Assembly: GCF_016786325.1 (NCBI RefSeq)
Contig: NZ_JADWYU010000245.1
Location: 1 to 57,042, forward strand
DNA: 57,042 bases
Source of the DNA: Frankia nepalensis
Lineage (GTDB): Bacteria; Actinomycetota; Actinomycetes; Frankiales; Frankiaceae
Reading direction: 5' to 3'
Shown here: in pieces, positions 1 to 7,806 of the stretch
Numbering within the stretch: position 1 is the first letter of the stretch
How the letters are laid out: each line of letters starts with the position of its first letter
Notes under the pieces: generated by a model
Database searches by the model: none
What the model was told of the DNA's origin: nothing
The model's input: only the letters and a program-made list of their open reading frames with translations
Position numbers and translations under genes: made by a program

Positions 1-53
1 GGACAACCCGTCCCGCACGGCCGGCTCCCCGCGCGACCCCCGCGCGCGCCGGG

Positions 54-407
54 TCAGGCGGTCAGGGCGCGCAGGATGGCCGCGGCGATCGCCACGGCGC
101 CGATGCCGATCGGCGGCGCGAGGGCGGCGCCGAACAGACGCGCCCGCAGATGGAACGCGACGGCGCCGGCCATCACGAGCGCGACGCCGACGGCCGCGGC
201 GACGCCGAGGGGCGCCCACCAGAGCCCGGCGACGAGGCCGACCGCGGCCAGCGCCTCCGGGACACCGACGGCGGTCCACACCCTCGGCGGCACGCCGAGC
301 CGATCGCGCAGCACCAGCGAGTCCTTGTCGGGGTTGATCTTCTTGACCGCGGACTGCGCCATGGCGGCGGCGAGCAGCCCCGACAGCACAGCGGTGACAA
401 TGAACAC
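54..407 (-). CDS. DoxX-like small membrane protein
   Basis: A 117-residue protein with four hydrophobic stretches (about residues 3-20, 45-65, 67-90 and 95-115), the layout of DoxX/DoxX-like integral membrane proteins. The central motif 'GVPEALAAVGLVAGLWWAPLG' region is typical of the family. GTG start at 407 with AAAGG about 8 bases upstream. It is divergent from the TetR gene at 450, and the 40-base gap holds a dyad, so control by that regulator is likely (inference). Such TetR/DoxX pairs are common in actinobacteria. The substrate is unknown; some DoxX proteins act in redox or thiol stress complexes, but nothing here shows that directly. Confidence 0.85.
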   Translation of the reverse strand: MFIVTAVLSGLLAAAMAQSAVKKINPDKDSLVLRDRLGVPPRVWTAVGVPEALAAVGLVAGLWWAPLGVAAAVGVALVMAGAVAFHLRARLFGAALAPPIGIGAVAIAAAILRALTA

Positions 408-417
408 CGGGACGACC

Positions 418-437
418 TTTCACTACAGTGATACTGA
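418..437. promoter_or_regulatory. Candidate TetR operator in divergent promoter
   Basis: TTCACTACAGTGATACTGAA is an imperfect dyad (TTCAnTA...TAnTGAA, about 14 of 20 positions symmetric). It sits between the divergent DoxX and TetR genes and just upstream of the TetR ribosome binding site, where an autoregulatory operator would be expected. It is also the most AT-rich stretch of the gap, so it probably overlaps promoter elements. Assignment to this TetR protein is inferred from position. Confidence 0.5.
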
Positions 438-449
438 ATTGAGGTGAGC

Positions 450-1112
450 ATGACTGTAGCCAAAGAAGCGCGCCGCTACCATGCCCCGCGACGGGCGGAG
501 CAGGCGGCGGCCACCCGTGACGCGATCATCTCCGCCGCGTCGACGCTGTTCGCCGAACGCGGCTACGCCGCCACGACCATGGCGGCGATCGCGAAAGAGG
601 CACGCGTCACGCCGAAGTCCGTCTACGCGGTGGCCGAGAAGCCGCAGCTCCTGCTCCTCGCCGTCGACCGGGCGATCGTCGGGGACGACGAGCCGGTCCC
701 GCTGCTGGACCGCCCGGAGATGCGCGCGCTGCTCGCCGCCCGCGACCCCCGCGCGCAGGCCCGGCTCGCCGCCCGCATGGGCGCGCCCACGCTGCTGCGG
801 CTCTACCCCCTCTACCGCGCCTTCGAGCAGGCCGCCGCGACCGACCCGGCCCTACGCGAGGCGTGGAGCGACTACCAGCGCCGGCGACACACCGACACCC
901 GGCGGGTGATCCGGGCCGTGGCCGACGCCGGCGGCCTGCGGCCAGGCCTGTCCGCCGACCGCGCGACCGACACCCTGTGGGCCCTGGTCGGCTGGCACCC
1001 CGTGGCGCTGCTCGTCGAGGAGCGGGGCTGGAGCCAGACCCAGCTCACCCGCTGGCTGGAGGACGTCTTCGTGTCCCTGCTCGGCCCGGCGCCAGGCAAC
1101 GACGACCGCTAG
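450..1112 (+). CDS. TetR/AcrR family transcriptional regulator
   Basis: A 220-residue DNA-binding repressor. The N-terminal TetR helix-turn-helix is clear at about residues 18-65 ('AIISAASTLFAERGYAATT' then 'MAAIAKEARVTPKSVY'). The C-terminal ligand domain is unclassified and helical. I chose ATG 450 over GTG 444 because GAGGTGAG (441-448) is then a well placed ribosome binding site; GTG 444 would lie inside it. Divergent from the DoxX gene, its most likely target together with itself. The ligand is unknown. Confidence 0.9.
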   Translation: MTVAKEARRYHAPRRAEQAAATRDAIISAASTLFAERGYAATTMAAIAKEARVTPKSVYAVAEKPQLLLLAVDRAIVGDDEPVPLLDRPEMRALLAARDPRAQARLAARMGAPTLLRLYPLYRAFEQAAATDPALREAWSDYQRRRHTDTRRVIRAVADAGGLRPGLSADRATDTLWALVGWHPVALLVEERGWSQTQLTRWLEDVFVSLLGPAPGNDDR

Positions 1113-1326
1113 GGGATGCCTGAAGGTCTGGCGGTCCGGGCCCGGCTCGGGTGGTCCCGCCGCCCAGGCACTGACACCGCTGGTGAGCTGTCGCGCGCCC
1201 GTGGTCGGGCTGCCGCCAGACGGCCAGGGCGGCCAGTCCGGGCACCGTTCGCGCCTCGACCACAATAAAAACGATGTCTGTCGTGTAAACTTGGCGCGGA
1301 GATGGTCGTCGTTCGAAGGGCGCGCC

Positions 1327-1668
1327 GTGACATATGTGATCGCTGAACCGTGCATCGATGTCCTGGATCGGGCGTGCGTCGACGAGTGCCCCGTCGACTG
1401 CATCTATGAGGGTGGGCGCGCGCTCTACATCCAGCCCGACGAGTGCGTCGACTGTGGGGCGTGCGAGCCGGTGTGCCCGGTCGAGGCGATCGCCTACGAG
1501 GACGATGTCCCGGAGGCGCTGCGGCCGTTCATCGCCGACAACGCCCAGTTCTTCGCCGAGCCGTTGCCCGGCCGGGACACCGCGCTGGGCTCGCCTGGTG
1601 GAGCGGGCAAGGTCGGCCCGGTCGGCGCCGACACACCTCTGGTCGCCGGCTACCCGCCGCGGGTATGA
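1327..1668 (+). CDS. fdxA: 7Fe ferredoxin ([3Fe-4S][4Fe-4S])
   Basis: A 113-residue soluble electron carrier of the 7Fe type. The N-terminus shows C9-x7-C17-x3-C21-P, which with a Cys of the second motif ligates a [3Fe-4S] cluster. The second motif CVDCGACEPVCP (residues 40-51) ligates [4Fe-4S]. Length and the C-terminal extension match the FdxA/FdxC group of actinobacteria. GTG 1327 was chosen over upstream GTG codons because the domain begins there and GAAGGG lies at 1315-1320. The stop overlaps the next start (ATGA at 1665), so it heads an operon with the HTH regulator, a membrane protein, truncated globin and zinc ribbon. An AT-rich stretch around 1261-1295 is the likely promoter. Confidence 0.93.
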   Translation: MTYVIAEPCIDVLDRACVDECPVDCIYEGGRALYIQPDECVDCGACEPVCPVEAIAYEDDVPEALRPFIADNAQFFAEPLPGRDTALGSPGGAGKVGPVGADTPLVAGYPPRV

Positions 1669-2477
1669 CCGGCGGCCCCGGCCCTGCCGCCCCCGGCAGG
1701 CGCCCCGGGCCGAGCGGGGGCGGGCAGCGCGTCGCCGCGGCCAGCGGCCCGGCGGCCGACCGGGGCCGCCGCCACGGCGCGCTGGCTGTGGCCAGCCGCC
1801 TGGACCTGCTCCGCCTCCTGCGAGCGGCCCCGGGCCCGCTCGACGCCCGCCAGCTCGCCCAGGAAAGTGGCCTGGCCGTGTCGACGGTCCGCTTCCACCT
1901 GGACCGGCTGGCCGCCGCCGGGCTCGTGGTCACCGGGTCGCGGCCGCGTTCGACACCCGGTCGGCCGCGGGTCACCTACACGCCCACCAGCCCCGGCGAC
2001 GACCGAGACGGCTACGAACAGCTTGCCGCCGCGCTCGCGGCGAACCTGGCGGACAGTGCCGCCGAGAAGGCCGCGCGGGCGGAACAGGCTGGCCGAGCCT
2101 GGGCCGAGGAACGCTTCCCGACCCGGTCACCGGACGCCACCACGAACGTCGCCGAGCCACCGGTCCCCGAGTTAAGAGCGCTCGGCGACATCATGCGACA
2201 GGTCATGGCGTTGTTCACCGAAATGGGCTTCGACCCCGAACTCGCCGACGAATCCGGCGGCCAGCGCATTCTGCTGCATGCCTGCCCGTTCATCGGCGTC
2301 GCCAGGGCTCACCCCGAGGTGGTCTGCACCCTGCACCTCGGGCTCCTGCGCGGAGCGCTGGAACACCTCGCGGCACCGCCACTCGACACCCGCCTCGTGC
2401 CCTTCGCCGAGCCCGGCCTGTGCGTGGCGCACCTGACCACCCCGGCCGGACCGGCCCCCGGGAGATCCCGTGCGTGA
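1665..2477 (+). CDS. Winged-HTH regulator with C-terminal Cys motif, possible Fe-S sensor
   Basis: A 270-residue regulator. After a Gly/Pro-rich N-terminus, a winged HTH lies at about residues 40-105 ('LDARQLAQESGLAVSTVRFH', then a basic wing 'RPRSTPGRPRVTY'). The C-terminal half has 'LLHACPF', a second Cys 13 residues on in 'PEVVCTLHLG', and a third in 'PGLCVAHL'. This resembles the SufR-like layout, where a Cys set holds an Fe-S cluster. I see three such Cys, not four, so cluster binding is an inference. ATGA overlap with the ferredoxin and an 8-base overlap with the next gene put it firmly in the operon, which it probably controls in response to iron-sulfur, redox or NO status. Confidence 0.75.
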   Translation: MTGGPGPAAPGRRPGPSGGGQRVAAASGPAADRGRRHGALAVASRLDLLRLLRAAPGPLDARQLAQESGLAVSTVRFHLDRLAAAGLVVTGSRPRSTPGRPRVTYTPTSPGDDRDGYEQLAAALAANLADSAAEKAARAEQAGRAWAEERFPTRSPDATTNVAEPPVPELRALGDIMRQVMALFTEMGFDPELADESGGQRILLHACPFIGVARAHPEVVCTLHLGLLRGALEHLAAPPLDTRLVPFAEPGLCVAHLTTPAGPAPGRSRA

Positions 2478-2907
2478 CGCCGCCGCGATCCTTCAGGTAG
2501 CCATCCCGTTCACCTGGCTCGGGCTCGTCGCCGGGATCTCGTTTCTCGAGGCGCCGCTGAAGTTCCGCGCGCCCGGGATCACGATCCCGTTGGGCCTGGG
2601 CATCGGCCGGCTGGTGTTCCGCGCGGTCAACCGGCTGGAGGCCGTCCTGGCGGCAGTCCTTCTGGTCGCCTTGGCCCTTCGCTCACCAGCTGCCCCGGAA
2701 TGGGGGGTAGCCGCCGCGGTTCTCATCATTCTCACCGGCCAGCTGGCGGCCCTGCGCCCCGCCCTCGACCGGCGGGCCGAACAGGTGATCGCGGGAAGCC
2801 CTCCGCCGCCTTCCCATCTCCACGTCGCCTACATCCTCCTGGAGACCGTCAAAGTGATCCTGCTACCGACTCTCGGGGTCCTGCTCGCTCAGGATCTCCT
2901 CGCGTGA
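2470..2907 (+). CDS. Four-helix integral membrane protein of the globin operon
   Basis: A 145-residue protein with about four membrane helices (around residues 8-25, 37-52, 57-100 as two segments, and 118-142). I do not recognise a named family with certainty. It overlaps the upstream regulator gene by 8 bases and its stop overlaps the globin start by the GTGA arrangement, so translation is probably coupled. Neighbouring ferredoxin and truncated globin suggest a role in membrane redox chemistry or NO/O2 handling (inference only). The charged loop 'FLEAPLKFRAPGITIPLGLG' between helices 1 and 2 is its most distinctive segment. Confidence 0.8.
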   Translation: MRDAAAILQVAIPFTWLGLVAGISFLEAPLKFRAPGITIPLGLGIGRLVFRAVNRLEAVLAAVLLVALALRSPAAPEWGVAAAVLIILTGQLAALRPALDRRAEQVIAGSPPPPSHLHVAYILLETVKVILLPTLGVLLAQDLLA

Positions 2908-3356
2908 CCGCCGGCCCGGGATGCGCGCCGGTCCGCGACATCGCGAGCCGGGAGGACATCGCCGCGCTCGTCACCGCGTTCTACGGCAGGGCGTTCGCCG
3001 ACCCGCTGCTCGGCCCGATCTTCGTCGACGTGGCGCGCCTCGACCTTGCCGCACACCTGCCGATCATGTGCGACTTCTGGGAGACCGTCCTCTTCCGGGC
3101 CGGCACCTACCATCGCAACGCGCTGCGCGCCCACGCCGCTCTCCATGCGCGGTCCCCGCTGACCCCCCCGCATTTCGCCCGCTGGCTCGAGCTGTGGGCC
3201 GGCACGATCGACGACCTCTACCAGGGCGAACTCGCCGAACGCGCCAAGCTCCAGGCCACCCGCATAGCGGGTTCGCTGCGCCGACGCCTCGCCGGCGAAC
3301 CGGCCAGCGAACTCGTCACCATCTCGCGCCGTCACCACCCGGCCGAGCACTCGTGA
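2904..3356 (+). CDS. Group III (P) truncated haemoglobin
   Basis: A 150-residue cytoplasmic globin. Group III hallmarks are visible: 'FYGRAFADPLLGPIF' in the B/C region, 'HLPIMCDFWETVLF' around the E helix, 'YHRNALRAHAALH' containing the likely proximal His, then 'LTPPHFARWLELWAGTIDDLY'. These match trHbP proteins of actinobacteria and proteobacteria. GTG 2904 overlaps the TGA of the membrane gene. Family members bind haem and are linked to NO or peroxide chemistry; group III functions remain poorly defined. The operon with a 7Fe ferredoxin and a Cys-bearing regulator suggests that the ferredoxin might reduce the globin (inference). Confidence 0.93.
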   Translation: MTAGPGCAPVRDIASREDIAALVTAFYGRAFADPLLGPIFVDVARLDLAAHLPIMCDFWETVLFRAGTYHRNALRAHAALHARSPLTPPHFARWLELWAGTIDDLYQGELAERAKLQATRIAGSLRRRLAGEPASELVTISRRHHPAEHS

Positions 3357-3544
3357 CCGACACCGCAGGGTTGGACGGCGCCGATTCTCTGGACGACGCC
3401 GAGTCTTTGGACGACGACGGCCCGCGCGAAGGTGGTGACCCCGCCTGCTGGCTGGCTCGGGTCTGCCCGGAGTGTGGCCTGTTCGCCGAGCAGGAACCGC
3501 CGACGGCGTGCGTGCGCTGCGGCGCCGTCCTGGCGGGGCCGTAG
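3353..3544 (+). CDS. Small zinc-ribbon protein, last gene of globin operon
   Basis: A 63-residue protein with an acidic N-terminal half (many Asp/Glu, residues 1-27) and a C-terminal zinc ribbon formed by CPEC (about residues 39-42) and CVRC (53-56). GTG 3353 overlaps the globin stop codon, so it is translationally coupled to it. The function is unknown. Small CxxC-CxxC proteins of this kind may bind zinc or iron and could serve as a rubredoxin-like redox partner, but the spacing is more like a structural ribbon. Reality of the gene is supported by the overlap and the paired CxxC motifs. Confidence 0.75.
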   Translation: MTDTAGLDGADSLDDAESLDDDGPREGGDPACWLARVCPECGLFAEQEPPTACVRCGAVLAGP

Positions 3545-3545
3545 C

Positions 3546-3567
3546 CACGTTGAATCATGTAAACGTG
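3546..3567. promoter_or_regulatory. Inverted repeat after the globin operon
   Basis: Perfect 6-bp arms CACGTT and AACGTG flank a 10-base AT-rich centre, directly after the stop of the zinc-ribbon gene. It could be an operator or a weak terminator; it lacks the long GC stem expected of a strong terminator. No gene starts within 100 bases on the plus strand, so its role is unclear. Confidence 0.3.
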
Positions 3568-3665
3568 CTGGTCAGGCTCCCGCGAGAGGATCGACAGCGC
3601 TGCTTGCCGCGGCTGGGACAGTGACCCGCGGGAACTCCGGCCGCCTGTTCAGCGGTGGTTCACCA

Positions 3666-4523
3666 TCAGACGGCCTTCAGGACACCGCCGTCGGCGATGT
3701 AGTCGGCACCGGTGAGATTTCCGGCCCGTGGTTAGGCCAGAAAGGCCACCAGCGCGGCCGTCTCCGCCGGCTCCGTGAGCCGGCCGGTCGTGATGCCCAT
3801 CCGCGCCGGCACCTCGGCGAGAAACTCGTCCAGCGTCGCTCCGTTCGCCCTGGCCAGTTGGCCGGCATACCCGTCCTCATCCGCCCAGTTGCGGGTTCGG
3901 GTCGGGCCTAGGCTGACCGTCAGTGCTCGCAGCCCTCGGGCACCGAACTCCTCGGCAAGCGCCTTGCTCAGGTTCGTCAACGCTGCCTTGGCTGTGCCGT
4001 AGTCGACCGGCTGGAACGCGGCTCGGGCGCCGATCGACGAGATCGTGATGACGACTCCTCGCCGTTCCAGGAGTCCCGGCAGGAGCGCCCGGGTGACCCG
4101 GACGGCGCTGAAGAGGTTGAGCTCGAACGTCCGCTGCCAGGACTCGTCCGGTATCGCGAGGAAACCCTGGGAACGCATGCTGTCGTCGGTCACGCCTCCC
4201 AGGTTGTTGACGAGGATGTCCGTCGGGCCAGCCTGGGCGGCGAGGAGGTCGGCCCCGGCTGGCGTGGTGAGATCCACGGCCACCTGGGTCACGGCGTCAC
4301 CGAGCTCGGCGAGCCGCGGGGTGACCTTGCGCGCGGCCGCGGTCACCCGCGCCCCCTCGGCGACCAGCGCGCGCACGACGCTGAGAGCCAAAGTCCAGGC
4401 ACTGCCGGTGTCCGACCAGATCGCCCAAGCGGTCGACAGGCTCCCGTGCGATCGATCCTCGCGGCGCGGACCGGCTATCGCGGTCGCTGACGGCCCGCCT
4501 GCCGGGCGCGCCGCTCCTCCCAC
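3666..4523 (-). pseudogene. Short-chain dehydrogenase/reductase, inactivated
   Basis: Clear SDR family oxidoreductase body: 'DILVNNLGG' (NNAG-type motif), 'VITISSIGA' (catalytic Ser), and YGTAK (Tyr-x-x-x-Lys). Two lesions are visible. First, an in-frame TAA at 3732-3734 ends the protein at 'ALVAFLA', yet the same frame continues with 'PRAGNLTGADYIADGG' to a proper TGA at 3666-3668, the normal C-terminus of this SDR group. Changing TAA to TCA (one base) would restore it. Second, the N-terminal cofactor motif TGxxxGIG is not readable: the region before 'LSVVRALVAEGARV' has 'TGSAWTLA' instead. The gene is therefore very likely dead. The small gene at 4475-4681 overlaps its 5' end. Confidence 0.8.
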
Positions 4524-4681
4524 TGGCGCTGGGCCCGCGCCCGCTTGAGCGCCGGGTCGTACCTCGTGCCGGCCAACGGGCCGTTCTCGCCCAGCTCCGG
4601 TGGGCCAAAGGCCTTGAGCAGCATGGCGTGGAAGAAGTTGATGTGCCGGAAGCCCTCGTCCTCGGCCTTGCGCTTCGCCAC
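4475..4681 (-). CDS. Small conserved-looking hypothetical protein
   Basis: A 68-residue basic protein with no recognised domain. The first half contains 'GFRHINFFHAMLLKAFGPPE', the second half is rich in Arg and Gln ('ALKRARAQRQWEERRARQAG') and is probably helical. GTG 4681 has a very good ribosome binding site (GAGGAG with about 6 bases spacing), and the wobble bases are typical of coding DNA, so I consider it real. It lies divergent from the MarR gene and upstream of the SDR pseudogene. The function is unknown. Confidence 0.65.
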   Translation of the reverse strand: MAKRKAEDEGFRHINFFHAMLLKAFGPPELGENGPLAGTRYDPALKRARAQRQWEERRARQAGRQRPR

Positions 4682-4788
4682 GGCCCGCTCCTCACCTGGT
4701 CGACTCGTTCCCGGCTCCCGCGCGGGTCATCGACCCGCGGGGCCGGTGGACGACGCCGCGACGAGGACTCGCCACGACGCCGCCCTGT

Positions 4789-4805
4789 GCACCAACGATT
4801 GGTGC
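4789..4805. promoter_or_regulatory. Palindromic operator upstream of MarR/OhrR-like gene
   Basis: GCACCAACGATTGGTGC is a perfect dyad with 7-bp arms and a 3-base centre. It is followed at once by a second half-like GCACCAAC and an AT-rich patch (4810-4825) that could hold a promoter. It lies about 60 bases upstream of the MarR start and between divergent genes. MarR/OhrR proteins bind such dyads, so autoregulation is the simplest reading (inference). Confidence 0.6.
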
Positions 4806-4864
4806 ACCAACTGTTTGTATCATCTTGGTCTGTGGACGAACGATCCAGCGGACGGGGCGGGCCT

Positions 4865-5350
4865 GTGAGTGAGATCTCGGCGGCGGAACCGGCGGTCGAG
4901 GACCCCCTGGCCCTGCAGAACCAGACGTGTTTCGCGCTCGTGGTCGCGTCACGCAGCGTGCTCGCGCTCTACCGGCCCATCCTGGAGCCGCTCGAGCTCA
5001 CGCACCCGCAGTACCTGGTCATGCTCGCGCTCTGGCAGCACGCGCCCCTGTCAGTCAAGGAACTCAGCGCCCTGCTGCAGCTGGACCCGGGAACGCTGTC
5101 TCCCCTGCTCAAGCGGCTCGAGGCCGCCGACCTGGTGCGCCGCGAACGCAACACCACCGACGAGCGGCAGCTGGCCGTCAGCCTCACCCAGGCGGGCCGG
5201 GACCTCCGCGCCCGCGCCGAACAGGTCCCCCATCAGGTCGTCGCTCGCCTCGGCCTCGACCTCGAGGAGCTGCGGCAGCTCAACGTCGCCCTCAACCAGA
5301 TCATCTACGCGGCGAACAGCGCGATGTCCTCCGCGCCTGGGCCGGCCTGA
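4865..5350 (+). CDS. MarR-family regulator, OhrR-like
   Basis: A 161-residue winged-helix dimeric regulator. The order is N-terminal helix with a Cys in 'QNQTCFALVVASR', dimerisation helix 'LALYRPILEPLELTHPQYLV', recognition helix region 'LSALLQLDPGTLSPLLKRLE', and wing 'RRERNTTDERQLAVSLT'. The N-terminal Cys aligns with the peroxidatic Cys of OhrR organic-hydroperoxide sensors, so redox sensing is likely. GTG 4865 was chosen as the start closest to the domain; GTG 4832 is possible but lacks a ribosome binding site. No ohr gene is adjacent. The palindrome at 4789-4805 is its probable operator. Confidence 0.88.
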   Translation: MSEISAAEPAVEDPLALQNQTCFALVVASRSVLALYRPILEPLELTHPQYLVMLALWQHAPLSVKELSALLQLDPGTLSPLLKRLEAADLVRRERNTTDERQLAVSLTQAGRDLRARAEQVPHQVVARLGLDLEELRQLNVALNQIIYAANSAMSSAPGPA

Positions 5351-5547
5351 GGCCAGCGACCAACCGCCACGCGACACCGGGGATCGAGGCTGGCGGAGTC
5401 GCGTTTCCGACTGACGCCCGCGCCCCGCGGTGGGCCCGGTCGGCGCGTCGCGCGGTTGCCACTGTCGCGCGCGCCCGGCAAGATCGACGTGACGGCCGCG
5501 CCCCACCGGCAACCGATCGGCGGCGTTCGGGCATGCATGGAGGTCGG

Positions 5548-6366
5548 ATGCGCATCGAGGGCGACGGCCGGGTCGCGGACCGCCATGGGCCGCGGGTCGC
5601 GCGCGCCATCCGCCGACGGCGCTGGCGGTCTGCCGGCATCGTCGCCGTGGCGGCCCTCGCCCTGGCGGCGTGCGGCGACCCTGGCGACGGGGGCGCGGCG
5701 ACCGTACCGGCCGGGTCGGCCAGCCCTGGCGGACCCCCGCCCGTCGCGCTCCCCACCGGCCCAGCGGGCGAGCCGGTCACGCTTCGCTTCGTCGAGACCC
5801 GGCGGCTGCTCGACCTCGACGCCGACGCTCAGGCAGCGGTCGTCCACCGCTGCGTCCCAGGGAACAACGGCCGCCCGGCGCCACCGGACGGCGACGGCCG
5901 GCTGCTCGTCGCGGTCGACGGCCCCCTCGTGCTCGTCCAGAACAGCCAGGGCCTGGCCGCCTGCCTGGTCGAACTGGTCAGCCGCGACGGCCCGCCGGAC
6001 TTCTCCTGGTCCGACAAACCCATGCTCCAGTGGTGGACCTCGGACCGCACCCCCGACTTCTCCCTGCCACCACAGACACCGATCGACGTGTTCAACACGA
6101 GCACCACGGAGGATGGCGTGGTCGACTGGGAGCGCCCGACCTGGTTCTGGCAGGCCTTCGGGCGGGTGTCCCCGCAGGTGAAGGAACTGTTCGCCTTCAT
6201 CCCGAACGGGGAGGCGATCAACATCCCCATCGGTGCCACGGGCGCGTTCGCCCTCTACTGGAACAGGGCGATCGACCCGTCTGAGCAGACGCAGACCAGG
6301 CCGCCGCTGTCGCTGTTCGCCCGCGACGGCACCGGCCAGATGCTGCACTCGGTGACCCTCTCCTGA
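5548..6366 (+). CDS. Secreted lipoprotein, unknown function
   Basis: A 272-residue protein. An Arg-rich N-terminus (residues 1-30) leads to a hydrophobic helix and the lipobox LAAC at about residues 45-48, so it should be lipid-anchored outside the membrane. A Gly/Ala/Pro linker follows, then a domain of about 190 residues with 'TLRFVETRRLLDLDADAQAA', 'DFSWSDKPMLQWWTSD' and several Trp. I do not recognise the family. ATG 5548 has GGAGG at 5539-5543. No operon partner is evident; the downstream CDF gene is 270 bases away. Confidence 0.8.
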   Translation: MRIEGDGRVADRHGPRVARAIRRRRWRSAGIVAVAALALAACGDPGDGGAATVPAGSASPGGPPPVALPTGPAGEPVTLRFVETRRLLDLDADAQAAVVHRCVPGNNGRPAPPDGDGRLLVAVDGPLVLVQNSQGLAACLVELVSRDGPPDFSWSDKPMLQWWTSDRTPDFSLPPQTPIDVFNTSTTEDGVVDWERPTWFWQAFGRVSPQVKELFAFIPNGEAINIPIGATGAFALYWNRAIDPSEQTQTRPPLSLFARDGTGQMLHSVTLS

Positions 6367-6560
6367 TCCCGGCCCTGGGGGGCGAGACAAAGGATGAAGC
6401 GCGCGGAGGCGAACGCGAGGCCCCAGCGGCTGGCGCACACGCCCGCCGGCCCGCAGATCCTGGACAGATCAGCCGACGCCGGTCGAGCGAGGAGGAGCGC
6501 TCCAGAACGCCGGTTGAACGTGTGTCGGGTTGCGGCAACAGGTGAATGCACAGAATTCCG

Positions 6561-6581
6561 AGCTGCGAGGTTTTCGCAGCT
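6561..6581. promoter_or_regulatory. 8-bp inverted repeat upstream of CDF transporter
   Basis: AGCTGCGA and TCGCAGCT form perfect 8-bp arms around a 5-base loop, about 60 bases upstream of the metal-transporter start. It could be a metalloregulator operator or an RNA hairpin in the leader. No regulator gene is adjacent. The remaining sequence between 6367 and 6639 shows no other gene. Confidence 0.4.
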
Positions 6582-6639
6582 GCGCAGATAGCCGTTGTGC
6601 GCCGTCGCCGCATTGATTGTTCTATGGCACGGTGGGCGC

Positions 6640-7806
6640 ATGGCAGATCCGACCTCGGCGACTCCCACCTCGGGCGCTCAGGATGGAGCGCGCGATCGGC
6701 ACGGCGACAACGGGCACAGTCACGGCGGTCGTCATCACCACAACGATGCCCACGGCCATGGTCACCCGCACGGAGATCCCGCTCACCACGGGCATTCTCA
6801 CGGTGAAGGTGTCGGCCACGCGCGGGGCGTGGTCGGTTGGCTGAAGCATCTGGTGAAGCCGCATTCGCATGACGCGGCGGATCGGATCGACTCGGCGGTG
6901 ACGTCGTCGGCGGCCGGGATGCGGGCGTTGTGGATCTCGCTGGTGGTCCTTGGTGTGACGGCCGTCTTCCAACTGGTGATCGTGGTGCTGAGCGGGTCGG
7001 TGGCGCTGCTGTCGGACGCGATCCACAACGCGGGTGACGCGCTGACGGCGGTTCCGCTGGGGGTGGCGTTCCTGCTGGGCCGGCGTCCGGCGACTCGCCG
7101 CTTCACCTACGGCTACGGCCGGGCGGAGGACCTCGCGGGGATCGTCGTGGTGCTGGTGATCGCGTCGTCGGCCGGGCTGGCCGCCTACGAGGCGGTCGAC
7201 CGGCTCGTGCACCCGCGCGCCATGACGCATGTATGGGCGGTCGGTGTGGCTGGGGTGGTGGGCTTCGTCGGTAACGAGTGGGTGGCCCGGTACCGGATCG
7301 GCGTGGGCCGGCGGATCGGTTCGGCCGCGCTGGTCGCCGACGGGCTGCATGCCCGCACCGACGGGTTCACGTCGCTGGCGGTGGTACTCGGCGCGGTGGG
7401 GGTGGCACTCGGCTGGCGGCTGGCGGATCCGTTGGCGGGTCTGCTCATCACGGTGGCGATCCTGGCGGTGCTGCGGGACGCGGCGCGGGAGATCTGCCGG
7501 CGGCTGATGGACTCCGTCGACCCGACGCTGGTCGACGCCGCCGAGTCGGCGCTCGCCGGGACCGCGGGGGTGCGGGAGGTGGGCGCGATACGGCTGCGTT
7601 GGATCGGCCACCAGCTGCGCGCGGAGGCCGACATCGTGGTGGCCGGGCACCTGACGGTCGTCGAGGCGCACGCGATCGCGGTCGAGGCGGAGCATGCCCT
7701 GATCCACGGCGTCCCACGGCTGACCGGCGCCACGGTGCACACCGACCACGCCGCCGGCGCGCAGACCGGCTCCGGGCACGCGGTCCTGACGCACCACGCC
7801 AGCTGA
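6640..7806 (+). CDS. Cation diffusion facilitator (Zn/Cd/Co efflux), His-rich N-terminus
   Basis: A 388-residue inner-membrane metal/H+ antiporter. Residues about 20-60 are a His-rich arm with many HxH steps, followed by six membrane helices between about residues 90 and 290 and a cytoplasmic C-terminal domain. Transport-site motifs are present: 'SDAIHNAGDA' in helix 2 and 'DGLHARTDGF' in helix 5, the paired HxxxD signature of zinc-transporting CDF proteins. ATG 6640 follows GGTGGG. Alternative upstream starts would add only a few non-family residues. The His-rich arm points to zinc, but Cd, Co or Ni cannot be excluded. Confidence 0.93.
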   Translation: MADPTSATPTSGAQDGARDRHGDNGHSHGGRHHHNDAHGHGHPHGDPAHHGHSHGEGVGHARGVVGWLKHLVKPHSHDAADRIDSAVTSSAAGMRALWISLVVLGVTAVFQLVIVVLSGSVALLSDAIHNAGDALTAVPLGVAFLLGRRPATRRFTYGYGRAEDLAGIVVVLVIASSAGLAAYEAVDRLVHPRAMTHVWAVGVAGVVGFVGNEWVARYRIGVGRRIGSAALVADGLHARTDGFTSLAVVLGAVGVALGWRLADPLAGLLITVAILAVLRDAAREICRRLMDSVDPTLVDAAESALAGTAGVREVGAIRLRWIGHQLRAEADIVVAGHLTVVEAHAIAVEAEHALIHGVPRLTGATVHTDHAAGAQTGSGHAVLTHHAS

